From Alphaproteobacteria bacterium (GTDB lineage Bacteria > Pseudomonadota > Alphaproteobacteria > Caulobacterales > Caulobacteraceae): DNA of 64,000 nucleotides. Of the stretch, positions 28,850 through 37,070 are shown piece after piece. Location: assembly GCA_018821435.1 (NCBI GenBank), contig JAHJME010000010.1, positions 124,001 to 188,000 on the forward strand, in the 5' to 3' direction. Each line of letters begins with the position of its first letter. Positions within the stretch are counted from its first letter, which is position 1. The notes beneath the pieces are model-generated. The model made no database searches, was not told the origin of the DNA, and saw only the letters and a list, made by a program, of their open reading frames with translations. Both the position numbers and the translations under genes were made by a program.

Positions 28850-28982
28850 ACCTTCGCGATGCGTTGCGGCGGCGCATGCTGAAGCTTTTAATTCGTCGCG
28901 GGCGGAACCCTCTGGCCCTGCGAGGGACTCCCTAGGTGTGTGTTCAGCGCGTCTGCGCTGGCTGGACTCGAAGGGACTTCCG

Positions 28983-29525
28983 ATGACTAGAACGACAGCC
29001 GGCCGACTGGCCTTGGCCGCCACATTAGGCCTGATGCTGAGTGGGGCTGCACAGGCTCAGAGCCGGAGCGATGCCGACGACAAGAAGGCCGCGCAGGACG
29101 CGCCCTCCCGGTTCGATGACACCCGAAAGCAGGCCGTCGAGATCGGCTCGCAGCCCGCCCGCGACTTGGGCATGTCGAAGCGCGAGATCCCGCCCGTCCT
29201 GGAGGACGCACTGTCCGACCCATACGGCATCCGGAGTCTGAAGACCTGCGCGCAGCTGGCGGCCGCGGTGCGGACCCTGAATGACGCGCTGGGCCCCGAC
29301 TACCAGGCCGGCGGTGAGTACACCGAGAACCGCGCCGGCAAGCTGGCCAAGGCGGGCGGCAAGTCGGTGATCAACAGCATCATCCCGTTCCGCAGCCTGG
29401 TCCGCGAGATCACCGGCGCGGCCCCGGCCGACCGCCACATGAACGCCGTCGTCGACGCCGGCTTGGCCCGCCGAGGCTTCCTGCGCGGCGTCCAGTACAA
29501 GCAGCGCTGCAAGACGACCTCCTGA
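28983..29525 (+). CDS. Secreted protein, unknown function
   Basis: A 180-residue protein with AAGGGA before ATG 28983 and a signal peptide ending near residue 26 (AQAQS). The mature part is polar, with two Cys (TCAQL and QRC), and a segment SVINSIIPFRSLVREITGA that resembles a conserved motif of Sphingomonas/Caulobacter envelope proteins. No enzyme motif is seen. It ends nine bases before the convergent rsgA stop. Confidence 0.7.
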   Translation: MTRTTAGRLALAATLGLMLSGAAQAQSRSDADDKKAAQDAPSRFDDTRKQAVEIGSQPARDLGMSKREIPPVLEDALSDPYGIRSLKTCAQLAAAVRTLNDALGPDYQAGGEYTENRAGKLAKAGGKSVINSIIPFRSLVREITGAAPADRHMNAVVDAGLARRGFLRGVQYKQRCKTTS

Positions 29526-29534
29526 TCGGCCCGC

Positions 29535-30626
29535 CTAGCCGTCGTCGTCCCCGCCGCGCTTGGCCTTCAGCCGGGCGCGGCCGGCCTTGTGACGGGTGAT
29601 CCAGAGCTTCTTGTTCTCGACGGCGGCGCGAGGATCCTCCTTGCGCCGTTCGAAGGCCAGCTCGGCCTGCAGCTTCTCGAAACTGCGGAGGCGGTCGGGG
29701 TCCAGCGTGCCGTCCTCGACGGCGGCCCGTACGGCGCACCCGGGCTCCTTGCCGTGCGCGCAGTCACTGAACCGGCACTGTGCGGCCAGCGCCTCGATAT
29801 CCGCGAAGGTCTGCGCGACGCCGGCGTCGGCGTCCCACAGGCCTAGTTCGCGCATGCCGGGGGTATCCAGGATCAGCGCGCCGGAGGCCAGGCGCACCAG
29901 TTCGCGGTGGGTGGTGGTGTGCCGCCCCCGCTCGTCGGCTTCGCGGATTTCGCCGGTGTCCATCTTCTGCTCGCCGGCCAGGGCGTTTAGCAGGGTGGAC
30001 TTGCCCGCCCCCGACGAGCCCAGCAGCACGGCCGTGCGGCCGGGTCGCAGGTGGGTCATCAGCGCGTTCAGGCCCTCACGGGTCTTCGACGACAGCGCCA
30101 GCACGGGCGCGTCGATGGCGATCGCCTGCACTGCGGCCATCCGCTCGCCGATGTCGCCGGCCAGATCGGCCTTGGTCAGCACGATCACCGGCTGGGCGCC
30201 GCTCTCGTAGGTGGTGGCTAGGTAGCGCTCCAGCCGGCGCAGGTTGAGGTCGGAGTTGAGGGAGGCCACCAGCAGCGCAACATCCACGTTTGCCGCCACC
30301 ACCTGGGCGCCGCCCCGTGGACCGGACGCCTTGCGGATGAACGCCGTGCGGCGCGGCACGATGTGGTGGACCAGGGCGGTGGTCTCGCCGGGGCGCGCCT
30401 CGACCGACACCCAGTCGCCGGCCGTGGGTCGGCCGTCCTCGGCGGTGGCTTTCATTAGCGCGCCGGAGGCCCGGGCGTCGATTTCACCGTCGGATGTCGC
30501 CAGGCGATAGCCGCCGCGCTGCTGCACGACGATGCGGCCGGGGATCAGGCCCTGGGCGGCGAAGTCTTCAAAGTCGGCCTGGAGCGCGTCGGTCCAGCCG
30601 TAGTCTGTGAGTGCTGAGCTCAGCAA
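29535..30626 (-). CDS. rsgA: RsgA, small ribosomal subunit biogenesis GTPase
   Basis: A 363-residue circularly permuted GTPase that checks late 30S assembly. An OB-fold (1-105) precedes the GTPase domain, in which G4 (TKAD, 151-154) comes before G1 (GSSGAGKS, 203-210) and G3 (DTPG, 254-257). The zinc finger ligands are C284, C289, H291 and C297. The start is TTG 30626, supported by AAGGA eight bases upstream and by the family N-terminus; ATGs further upstream are preceded by no SD. The basic tail is typical. Confidence 0.92.
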   Translation of the reverse strand: MLSSALTDYGWTDALQADFEDFAAQGLIPGRIVVQQRGGYRLATSDGEIDARASGALMKATAEDGRPTAGDWVSVEARPGETTALVHHIVPRRTAFIRKASGPRGGAQVVAANVDVALLVASLNSDLNLRRLERYLATTYESGAQPVIVLTKADLAGDIGERMAAVQAIAIDAPVLALSSKTREGLNALMTHLRPGRTAVLLGSSGAGKSTLLNALAGEQKMDTGEIREADERGRHTTTHRELVRLASGALILDTPGMRELGLWDADAGVAQTFADIEALAAQCRFSDCAHGKEPGCAVRAAVEDGTLDPDRLRSFEKLQAELAFERRKEDPRAAVENKKLWITRHKAGRARLKAKRGGDDDG

Positions 30627-30848
30627 TGGGGATGTCCTTGATGTCGGGAGCCAATCAGGCGTCGACCGCGGATCATCCCCACTCACGGGGACGCTGGCGT
30701 TTAGCCAACCGACGGGGCGACGCAGCGGAGGGCTGCGCGGGCAATGGGCGACATGGAAACCTCTCCTCTGCTGACGGCCTCGACAGGACGCGCGGACCTT
30801 GGCGGGCGGCCGATGCTGCGTCAAGAAGGAGAGAGAAGGGGATCCGCC

Positions 30849-31154
30849 ATGGCCGACGTCGACGTCATCAACAACACCGAGACGCATCGCTTCGAGGTGA
30901 ACCTGGATGGCCATACCGCCTTCGCCGAATATCGGCTGAAGCCCGGCCAGATCATCCTGCCGCACACGGTGGTGCCGCCCGAGTTCGAGGGGAAAGGCGT
31001 GGCCGGCGCGCTCGCCCGTTACGCCTTCGGCTACGCCCGCGCCGAGGGTCTCAAGGTGATCCCCACCTGCCCCTTCATGTCGGCCTGGGTGAAGAAGCAC
31101 CCGGAGCAGCAGGACATCGTCGATCCGAGCTGCAGAGCGACGTTGGGGATCTAG
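30849..31154 (+). CDS. Small GNAT-type N-acetyltransferase (COG2388)
   Basis: A 101-residue minimal acetyltransferase-like protein. It has the LDGHTAFAEYRL strand pair, the acetyl-CoA-binding stretch EFEGKGVAGALARYA and a terminal KVIPTCPFMSAWVKKHPE motif that defines the YjdJ-like group. Substrate unknown. A purine-rich SD region precedes ATG 30849. Its stop is two bases before the next gene. A second member of the group is at 48814-49080. Confidence 0.88.
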   Translation: MADVDVINNTETHRFEVNLDGHTAFAEYRLKPGQIILPHTVVPPEFEGKGVAGALARYAFGYARAEGLKVIPTCPFMSAWVKKHPEQQDIVDPSCRATLGI

Positions 31155-31156
31155 GG

Positions 31157-31534
31157 ATGGTCCAATCGAGCGCGCCCAACGTCGACGCTTGGTTCGCCGA
31201 GGTCGATCCCAAGCGTAAGGCGGCGCTCGAAGCCGTGCGGACCCTGGCCGTGAAGCATCTGGGCGCCGCGTCCGAGCAGATGAGCTACGGCATGCCTGCC
31301 TACGTCCGGCCCGACGACGATGCGCCGGTCTTCGCCTTCAACAGCCAGAAGCAATACATCTCGCTTTACGTCAGCACCCGCGTGCATCCTCTGCACGCCG
31401 AGGCGCTCGCCAAGCTGGACGCCGGCAAGAGCTGTATCCGCTTCCGCAAGCCCGAGCAGATCAATCTCGATCTGCTCGATCGCATGCTGGCCGACACCGC
31501 CAGGCTGTCGAAAGTCGTCTATCCGGCCGGTTAG
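31157..31534 (+). CDS. DUF1801 family protein
   Basis: A 125-residue protein of the YdhG/DUF1801 type. The pattern MSYGMPAY after the first helix, the FAFNSQKQYISLYVS sheet and SCIRFRKPEQINLDLLDRML near the end are characteristic. Family members are small alpha-beta proteins with proposed but unproven iron-chaperone or stress roles. The start follows the acetyltransferase stop by two bases, so the two are co-transcribed. Its stop overlaps the convergent methyltransferase gene. Confidence 0.85.
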   Translation: MVQSSAPNVDAWFAEVDPKRKAALEAVRTLAVKHLGAASEQMSYGMPAYVRPDDDAPVFAFNSQKQYISLYVSTRVHPLHAEALAKLDAGKSCIRFRKPEQINLDLLDRMLADTARLSKVVYPAG

Positions 31535-32271
31535 CCCCAGCCCAGGTCGGCCTCGCCCCGCAGGATCGCTTCGACCTCGGGCCGGTGCTTGCCGCCGTCG
31601 CGGTCGTGCAGGACCAGGGCGGGGAGGAGCTTCAGCGGCGCCTTGCCGGTCTTGATCGCCCGGACGATAACCCGCTTGGCCGGCTCGTCGGCGAAGGGCT
31701 GGATCGGCAGGATCTGCACGGAGCCGGCCTTGGGCGACAGTAGGGCCAGCAGGTCGCCCAGCCGGTCGGCGCGGTGGATCACCGTGATCGCGCCGCCCTC
31801 CTTCACCGCCTTCGACAGAAACCCGATCCAGGCTTCCAGGCCGTCGTCGGCCACCCAGGCCAAGCGGCGCTCTGGCGCGGGACCGCGCAGGCTGTCCGGG
31901 TCGTCGAAGAACGGCGGGTTGGCGAAGGCGGCGTCGAACGTCTCAAGCGCCAGGGCCGAGAACCGCACGGCCACGTCGCCCTCGACGACGTCCACCCGGT
32001 TCTCGAGACCGTTCAGGACGATATTCTCCCGCGCCAGGACCAACGCCTTGGGGTCGCGCTCCACCCCCGTGAAGTGGACGTCCGGCCGGCGGATCGCGGC
32101 GGCCAGCAGGGCTCCGCCGGCGCCGCATCCCGCCTCGATGACCCGCTGGCCCGGCTTCGCGTCACACGCCGCCGCCAGCAGCGCCGCGTCCAATCCCGCC
32201 CTGTAGCCCCGCGTCGCTTGCCGTATCCGCACACGGCCGTTGAGCAGCCCGTCTTCAGTGATTGCATCCAT
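31531..32271 (-). CDS. TrmN6-like N6-adenine methyltransferase
   Basis: A 246-residue class I methyltransferase. The SAM motif EAGCGAGG is at 46-53 and the N6-adenine catalytic motif NPPF at 118-121. The opening TEDGLLNGRVRIRQATRGYRAGLDAALLA matches the YfiC/TrmN6 group, which methylates A37 of tRNA1-Val. Target is a family inference. ATG 32271 starts the conserved part; upstream frame is unlike the family. Divergent from the polyprenyl synthase. Confidence 0.87.
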   Translation of the reverse strand: MDAITEDGLLNGRVRIRQATRGYRAGLDAALLAAACDAKPGQRVIEAGCGAGGALLAAAIRRPDVHFTGVERDPKALVLARENIVLNGLENRVDVVEGDVAVRFSALALETFDAAFANPPFFDDPDSLRGPAPERRLAWVADDGLEAWIGFLSKAVKEGGAITVIHRADRLGDLLALLSPKAGSVQILPIQPFADEPAKRVIVRAIKTGKAPLKLLPALVLHDRDGGKHRPEVEAILRGEADLGWG

Positions 32272-32409
32272 ACGCGCGACCTTAGTGTAGAAAGGACCGA
32301 ACGTGTTCAGCCTTGGTCGCTTGACCGTCCCGCGCCGCGTCACCATTGTCCCGGCGAATGGCGGCCGGTCGGGGCCCGAACGCCTTGGTCGTATAGGAAT
32401 AGTCTACCC

Positions 32410-33414
32410 TTGGAAGCCGCCCAGGCTATCGCCGCTCCCCCGTCCCTCGACCTGCTGCTGAAGCTGGCCGGCCCGGACATGCGTGCGGTGGATGCTCTCA
32501 TCCGCGAACACATGGACAGCCCGGTGCCGGTGATCCCGGCGCTGGCCGATCACCTGATCGCGGGCTCCGCCAAGCGGCTGCGTCCGCTGCTGACCATCGC
32601 CGCGGCCCGCCTGTGCGGCGCGCGCGACGACAGCTGCCTGAAGCTGGCCGCGGCGGTGGAGTTCATCCACACCGCCACCTTGCTGCACGACGACGTGGTG
32701 GACTCCTCCCAGCTCCGCCGGGGCCGCGTGGCCGCGCATCTGATCTGGGGCGCCCCGGCCAGCGTGCTGGTGGGCGACTTCCTGTTCGCGCGGGCGTTCG
32801 AGCTGATGGTCGGCGCGGGCTCGATGCCGGCGCTGGAGATCCTGGCCCGCGCCAGCCGTGTGATTTCCGAGGGCGAGGTGCTGCAACTCACCCGCAGCCA
32901 CGACCTGGACCTCAGCCACGACGTCTATATCGAGATCATCAAGGCCAAGACCGCCGAGCTGTTCGCCGCCGCCGCCGAGGCCGGAGCCGTCTCCGCCGGC
33001 GCCTCGCCCGAGCGCTGCCGCAACCTGCGCAAGTTTGGTCAGGACCTGGGCCTGGCCTTCCAGCTGATCGACGACGCCCTGGACTACTCCGGCGACGCCG
33101 AGACCCTGGGCAAAAACCCCGGCGACGATTTCCGGGAGGGCAAGGTCACCCTGCCGCTGCTGTTCGCCATGCAGCGCACGGCCGCCACGGAGCGCGACTT
33201 CTGGGTCCGCACTGTCGATCGGCGCGAACAGGCGGACGGCGACCTCGAACGCGCCTGCGAGCTGATGCGCGAGACCCGCGCCCTGGACGACACCTTGGCG
33301 CTGGCCGCCCGCTACGCCGAGACCGCCAAGGCGGCCATCGCCGACTACGGCGCCAGCGGCTGGCGTCCGGCCCTGCAGGACCTCGCCGACTTCGCGGTGA
33401 TGCGCCGGGCTTAG
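32410..33414 (+). CDS. ispB: Long-chain trans-polyprenyl diphosphate synthase
   Basis: A 334-residue prenyltransferase that makes the octaprenyl or decaprenyl tail of ubiquinone. The first Asp-rich motif is D94-D95-x2-D98 with the following RRGR, the second D221-D222-x2-D225, and KRLRP at about 55-59 binds isopentenyl diphosphate. The start is taken as TTG 32410, which gives the usual N-terminus; the long frame upstream overlaps the divergent gene and is not coding. Chain length cannot be read directly, but alphaproteobacteria usually make Q-10. Confidence 0.92.
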   Translation: MEAAQAIAAPPSLDLLLKLAGPDMRAVDALIREHMDSPVPVIPALADHLIAGSAKRLRPLLTIAAARLCGARDDSCLKLAAAVEFIHTATLLHDDVVDSSQLRRGRVAAHLIWGAPASVLVGDFLFARAFELMVGAGSMPALEILARASRVISEGEVLQLTRSHDLDLSHDVYIEIIKAKTAELFAAAAEAGAVSAGASPERCRNLRKFGQDLGLAFQLIDDALDYSGDAETLGKNPGDDFREGKVTLPLLFAMQRTAATERDFWVRTVDRREQADGDLERACELMRETRALDDTLALAARYAETAKAAIADYGASGWRPALQDLADFAVMRRA

Positions 33415-33491
33415 GCCCCGTCGGGCTACAGCCAACAGCCGACATAGGAACCCAACTCCGCTCCGCCGGTTCTAGCGGCTCGGAGGACGGT

Positions 33492-34424
33492 ATGTTCGCA
33501 GCGCAGCGTTTGGCCCGAGTTGGCCTGTTTTCACCTGAGTTTCCCGACGCCGAGACGGTGCACCAGGGCCTGGCGCATTGGAATCATCGACGGCTTGCGG
33601 TCCAGACGCCCAATCCTGACTGGTCGGTCGATCTCAACAACGATTTCCGGATGATGCGGATCGAGGGCGCCTTCATCGAGGGTTTCCGGGTGGACGTCGC
33701 GCCGCTGGTAGCCGACGTTCCCAGTGATCCGGAGCTGTTCATCCGCTGGTTCGAGGACCTGAAGTTCTCCGGCCCCGGCCAGTTCGACCAGCTATTCGCC
33801 TGGATCGAGACCGAGGCCAGCCTGGAACAGATCAAGTGGTTCCTGACCCAGGAGGCCGCCGGCGAGGCGGGCTTCGACGATCTGGTCGCCATGACGCAGG
33901 TGAAGCTGCCGGCGCGGCCGAAGCTGGAGCTGGCCCGCAACTACTGGGACGAGATGGGACGCGGCAAGGAAGGCGGCATGCACGGCCCGATGCTGGACCG
34001 CACGGTCGCGGGCCTGGGCCTGGATCCGTCGATCTCGGGCACGCTGTGGCAATCGCTGGCGCTGGCCAACACCATGACCGCCTTCGCCACGACCCGACGA
34101 TACGTCTACCAGTCGATCGGCGCCCTGGGTGTGGTGGAGCTGACCGCCCCGACCCGCGTCGCCTGCGTGGACGAGGGCTTGAAGCGCCTGGGCTGCACGC
34201 CTGAGCTGCGGAAGTATTTCGCCCTGCACGCCCAGCTCGACGTCGAGCACTCCCGCGCCTGGAACGCCGAGGCGCTGGCGCCGCTCGTCGAGGCCGACCC
34301 CGCCTGCGCCCGACACATCGCCGAGGGCGCGATCATGCGCCTGATCTGCGGCGAACAATGTTTCGAAGCCTACCGCGCCCACCTCTGGGCCCACGCGCAT
34401 CCGGTGGTCTACGCGGCGGAGTAG
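33492..34424 (+). CDS. Haem-oxygenase-like iron-containing redox enzyme (putative diiron oxidase)
   Basis: A 310-residue helical protein of the Haem_oxygenase_2 / HDO type. Signature segments are an acidic helix near LTQEAAGEAGF, the D153-E154-MGRGKEGGM-H164 motif equivalent to the E(Y/M)G.G....H pattern, and a later HAQLDVEHSRAW helix with D and H ligands. HDO enzymes cleave or oxidise small metabolites with a labile diiron centre. Substrate here is unknown. ATG 33492 has GGAGG five bases upstream. It follows the polyprenyl synthase by 77 bp on the same strand. Confidence 0.75.
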   Translation: MFAAQRLARVGLFSPEFPDAETVHQGLAHWNHRRLAVQTPNPDWSVDLNNDFRMMRIEGAFIEGFRVDVAPLVADVPSDPELFIRWFEDLKFSGPGQFDQLFAWIETEASLEQIKWFLTQEAAGEAGFDDLVAMTQVKLPARPKLELARNYWDEMGRGKEGGMHGPMLDRTVAGLGLDPSISGTLWQSLALANTMTAFATTRRYVYQSIGALGVVELTAPTRVACVDEGLKRLGCTPELRKYFALHAQLDVEHSRAWNAEALAPLVEADPACARHIAEGAIMRLICGEQCFEAYRAHLWAHAHPVVYAAE

Positions 34425-34425
34425 G

Positions 34426-34674
34426 TCAGGCGTCGGCGAACGGGTAGGGGACGGGGCCTGACTTGAACAGGATCACCGGGTTCTCGTCGTAGTCTCCCAG
34501 CTCGGTGTCGGCAGTGGCCGAAAACGCCACCACGGCCGGCCGCAGCGGCCCCAGGCGCTCGGCCTTGCGGCGCGCCTCCTCGGCGGTCTTGCAGCCGACC
34601 TGCTGCTCAGCCTTCAGCGACTTTCCACGCCCGCCGACGTAGGACTGGATGATGTAGACGGTTTCCTTTGCCAT
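34426..34674 (-). CDS. Small conserved protein
   Basis: An 82-residue protein with a YIIQSYVGGRGKSLKAEQQV strand pair, a TAEEARRKAERL helix and a final sheet ending in PVPYPFADA. It looks like a compact alpha-beta protein shared by alphaproteobacteria; no function is known. It is convergent with the diiron oxidase gene, with one base between the stops. Confidence 0.68.
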   Translation of the reverse strand: MAKETVYIIQSYVGGRGKSLKAEQQVGCKTAEEARRKAERLGPLRPAVVAFSATADTELGDYDENPVILFKSGPVPYPFADA

Positions 34675-34717
34675 GGATCCAGACGCGCCGGTTCGGCGGC
34701 GGGGTCAATGGCCGCCG

Positions 34718-36109
34718 TCACCCCGGATGGATCATCTTCTCCGGGCGCACCCACTCGTCGAACTCTTCGTTCGTCAGGTAGCCGCCGCCGACGGCTTCTT
34801 CGCGCAGCGTCGTGCCGTTCTTGTGGGCCGCCTTGGCGATCTTGGCGCAGTTGTCGTAGCCCAGCTTGCCGTTCAGCGCGGTGACCAGCATCAGCGAGCG
34901 CTCGAGGTTGAGCTTGATGTTGTCCTCGCGGGCCTCGGTTCCGGCGACCATGTTGTCGGTGAACGAGATCGAGGCGTCGGCCAGCAGGCGGCAGGACTGC
35001 AGGAAGTTGTAGGCCATCACCGGGTTGAAGACATTCAGCTCGAAATGGCCCTGGCTGCCGGCGAAGGCGATCGCCGTCTGGTTGCCCATGATGTGGGCGC
35101 AGACCATGGTCAGAGCCTCCGCCTGGGTCGGGTTCACCTTGCCGGGCATGATCGACGAGCCGGGCTCGTTCTCGGGCAGGGCCAGCTCGCCCAGGCCGGC
35201 GCGAGGGCCGCTCCCCAGGAAGCGCAGGTCGTTGGCGATCTTGAACAGGGCGCCGGCGGCGGCGGTCAGCGCGCCGTGGCTGAAGACCATGGCGTCGTGC
35301 GCGGCCAGGGCCTCGAACTTGTTGGGGGCGGTGACGAAGGGCAGTCGGGTGATGGCGGCGATCTTGGCGGCCACCAGTTCGGCGAAGCCGATAGGCGCGT
35401 TCAGGCCGGTGCCGACGGCGGTGCCGCCCTGCGCCAGCTCATACAGGCCGTAGAGCGTTTCCTTGATCCGCCGCACCGACATGGCGACCTGGTGCGAATA
35501 GCCGCCGAACTCCTGGCCCAGCGTCAACGGCGTGGCGTCCTGGGTGTGGGTGCGGCCGATCTTGATGATGTGGTCGAACTCGGCCGACTTCTTCTTCAGC
35601 GCCGCGTGCAGGTGCTCCAGCGCCGGCATCACCGAGCGGGCGACCTCCTCGGCGGAGGCGATATGCATCGCCGTCGGATAGGTGTCGTTCGACGACTGGC
35701 TCATGTTGACGTGGTCGTTGGGGTGGACCGGCTTTTTCGAACCCATCACCCCGCCCATCATCTCGATGGCGCGGTTCGAGATCACCTCGTTGGCGTTCAT
35801 GTTCGACTGGGTGCCCGAGCCGGTCTGCCAGACCACCAGCGGGAAGTGGTCGTCCAGCTTGCCGTCGATCACTTCCTGGGCGGCCAGGACGATGTATTTG
35901 CAGATCTCGGGATCGAGGCGGCCCAGCTCCATGTTGGCCTCGGCCGCGGCGCGCTTGACGACGCCCAAGGCCTTGATCACCGGCTGCGGCTGCTTCTCCC
36001 AGCCGATCTTGAAGTTGCCGAGCGAGCGCTGGGTCTGGGCGCCCCAATAGCGGTCGGAGGCGACCTCGATCGGGCCGAAGGTGTCGGTCTCGGTGCGGGT
36101 CGCGCTCAT
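34718..36109 (-). CDS. fumC: Class II fumarase
   Basis: A 463-residue, iron-independent fumarate hydratase of the TCA cycle. The superfamily signature [11 protein letters not shown] is present, as are the substrate segments [14 protein letters not shown] and [14 protein letters not shown] and the [15 protein letters not shown] block. GAGGGGG lies about eight bases before ATG 36109. Full length and intact. It stands alone, divergent from the RusA-like gene. Confidence 0.97.
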   Translation of the reverse strand: MSATRTETDTFGPIEVASDRYWGAQTQRSLGNFKIGWEKQPQPVIKALGVVKRAAAEANMELGRLDPEICKYIVLAAQEVIDGKLDDHFPLVVWQTGSGTQSNMNANEVISNRAIEMMGGVMGSKKPVHPNDHVNMSQSSNDTYPTAMHIASAEEVARSVMPALEHLHAALKKKSAEFDHIIKIGRTHTQDATPLTLGQEFGGYSHQVAMSVRRIKETLYGLYELAQGGTAVGTGLNAPIGFAELVAAKIAAITRLPFVTAPNKFEALAAHDAMVFSHGALTAAAGALFKIANDLRFLGSGPRAGLGELALPENEPGSSIMPGKVNPTQAEALTMVCAHIMGNQTAIAFAGSQGHFELNVFNPVMAYNFLQSCRLLADASISFTDNMVAGTEAREDNIKLNLERSLMLVTALNGKLGYDNCAKIAKAAHKNGTTLREEAVGGGYLTNEEFDEWVRPEKMIHPG

Positions 36110-36191
36110 CGGAAGTCCCCCTCAAGTCTGAGGGCTCACGGTTTACCGCCACGGCGGGAGACTGCAAGCCGTCGGGCGGTTATGAGGCGAG

Positions 36192-36545
36192 ATGGACGAG
36201 ACTTGGACCCAGCACGGCAAGGTGCGCGCCCGGGAGGCCGAAGGGCTGCTGGAGCTGACGGTCGATGGCCTGACGACCCAGGGCAAATACTACAAGCCGC
36301 TGATCTACGAGTTCTTCCGCAAGGCCTGGCGCGGGTCCCGACCGGCCTGGGGCGATTTCTCAGTCGAGATCGGGATGGAATATGTCGGCGAACCGCCGTG
36401 GCTCGACCTGGACAACCTGGCCAAGGCCATCCTGGACGCGATCAAGGGCTATGCGTTCCACGACGACGCCCAGGTGGCGCGATTGCTGGTCGAGCGGAGG
36501 CCGGGCGAGCGTGAGCGGATCACGGTCCTGGTGCGCAAGCTCTAG
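36192..36545 (+). CDS. RusA-family crossover junction endodeoxyribonuclease
   Basis: A 117-residue protein with the RusA catalytic pattern: LDLDNLAKAILDAI (D72, D74, K78) and HDDAQV (D91/D92). RusA enzymes cut Holliday junctions. They are often phage-borne, but no other phage gene is near and codon use is like the neighbours, so it looks domesticated. The SD is GAGG just before the ATG. It is followed by the terminator region shared with sciP. Confidence 0.82.
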   Translation: MDETWTQHGKVRAREAEGLLELTVDGLTTQGKYYKPLIYEFFRKAWRGSRPAWGDFSVEIGMEYVGEPPWLDLDNLAKAILDAIKGYAFHDDAQVARLLVERRPGERERITVLVRKL

Positions 36546-36555
36546 CCGGGCAAAC

Positions 36556-36592
36556 GAAAACCGGCCGCACCCTCGGGGCGCAGCCGGCTTCG
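36556..36592 (-). terminator. Hairpin terminator downstream of sciP
   Basis: On the minus strand a GC-rich imperfect stem (CCGGCTGCGCCCC paired with GGGTGCGGCCGG) is followed by TTTTCG. It lies between the convergent sciP and RusA-like genes. Confidence 0.6.
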
Positions 36593-36614
36593 GATCCAGA
36601 TCGTCCGGAGACGT

Positions 36615-36902
36615 CTAGCGGTATTGCTGCAGCCGGGTGGTCCGCAGGCCGGCCATCCCATGGCGCTCGATCGAGCGTTGCCAGGAGAGGAACTCGTCGT
36701 TGGTCAACGAGTAGCGCTCCAGGGCTTCCTCGAGCGAGATCAGGCCGCCGCGAACGGCCGCCACGACCTCGGCCTTGCGCCGGATGACCCACCGGCCGGT
36801 GTTCGGCGGCGGCAGATCGTTCTTGGTTAGCGGCGCGCCCGTCGGACCAATCACATAGGATTCGCCGCGGCTGTTCGTACGCGTCTGTTGTTGTTGAAGC
36901 AT
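36615..36902 (-). CDS. sciP: SciP, small CtrA inhibitory protein (DUF1153)
   Basis: A 95-residue DUF1153 protein with the family hallmarks MLQQQQTRTN, GRWVIRRKAEVVAAVRGGLI and SLEEALERYSLTNDEFLSWQ, the last forming a HTH. In Caulobacter crescentus SciP blocks CtrA-dependent transcription in G1 and also binds DNA itself; its gene lies next to the hook gene flgE, as here. A GANTC site (GAATC, near 36969) lies in its upstream region, a possible CcrM methylation point. No cell-cycle data can be read here beyond that context. Confidence 0.93.
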   Translation of the reverse strand: MLQQQQTRTNSRGESYVIGPTGAPLTKNDLPPPNTGRWVIRRKAEVVAAVRGGLISLEEALERYSLTNDEFLSWQRSIERHGMAGLRTTRLQQYR

Positions 36903-37070
36903 GGGCTTTCTAGCGCCTCACCATCACTGTTCGACGTGAAGCATACCCAGCGGCCCCTAACAGCCGCTGAATCGCCTTAGTAAAGAAACACCTAACCATG
37001 GGCTCCCCCGTGTACCATTTTAATACAGTTGAGTTCAGGCAGAAGTTTCTCGCGCAGTTAACGCTCAGTC

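Noticed and set aside
34718..36514. A 613-codon plus-strand frame over fumC
   Set aside because: It is antisense to an intact fumarase with all signatures and has no domain of its own.
36192..36545. The RusA-like gene as evidence for a prophage
   Set aside because: Its neighbours are fumC and sciP with no phage structural, lysis or integrase genes, and composition does not differ visibly.
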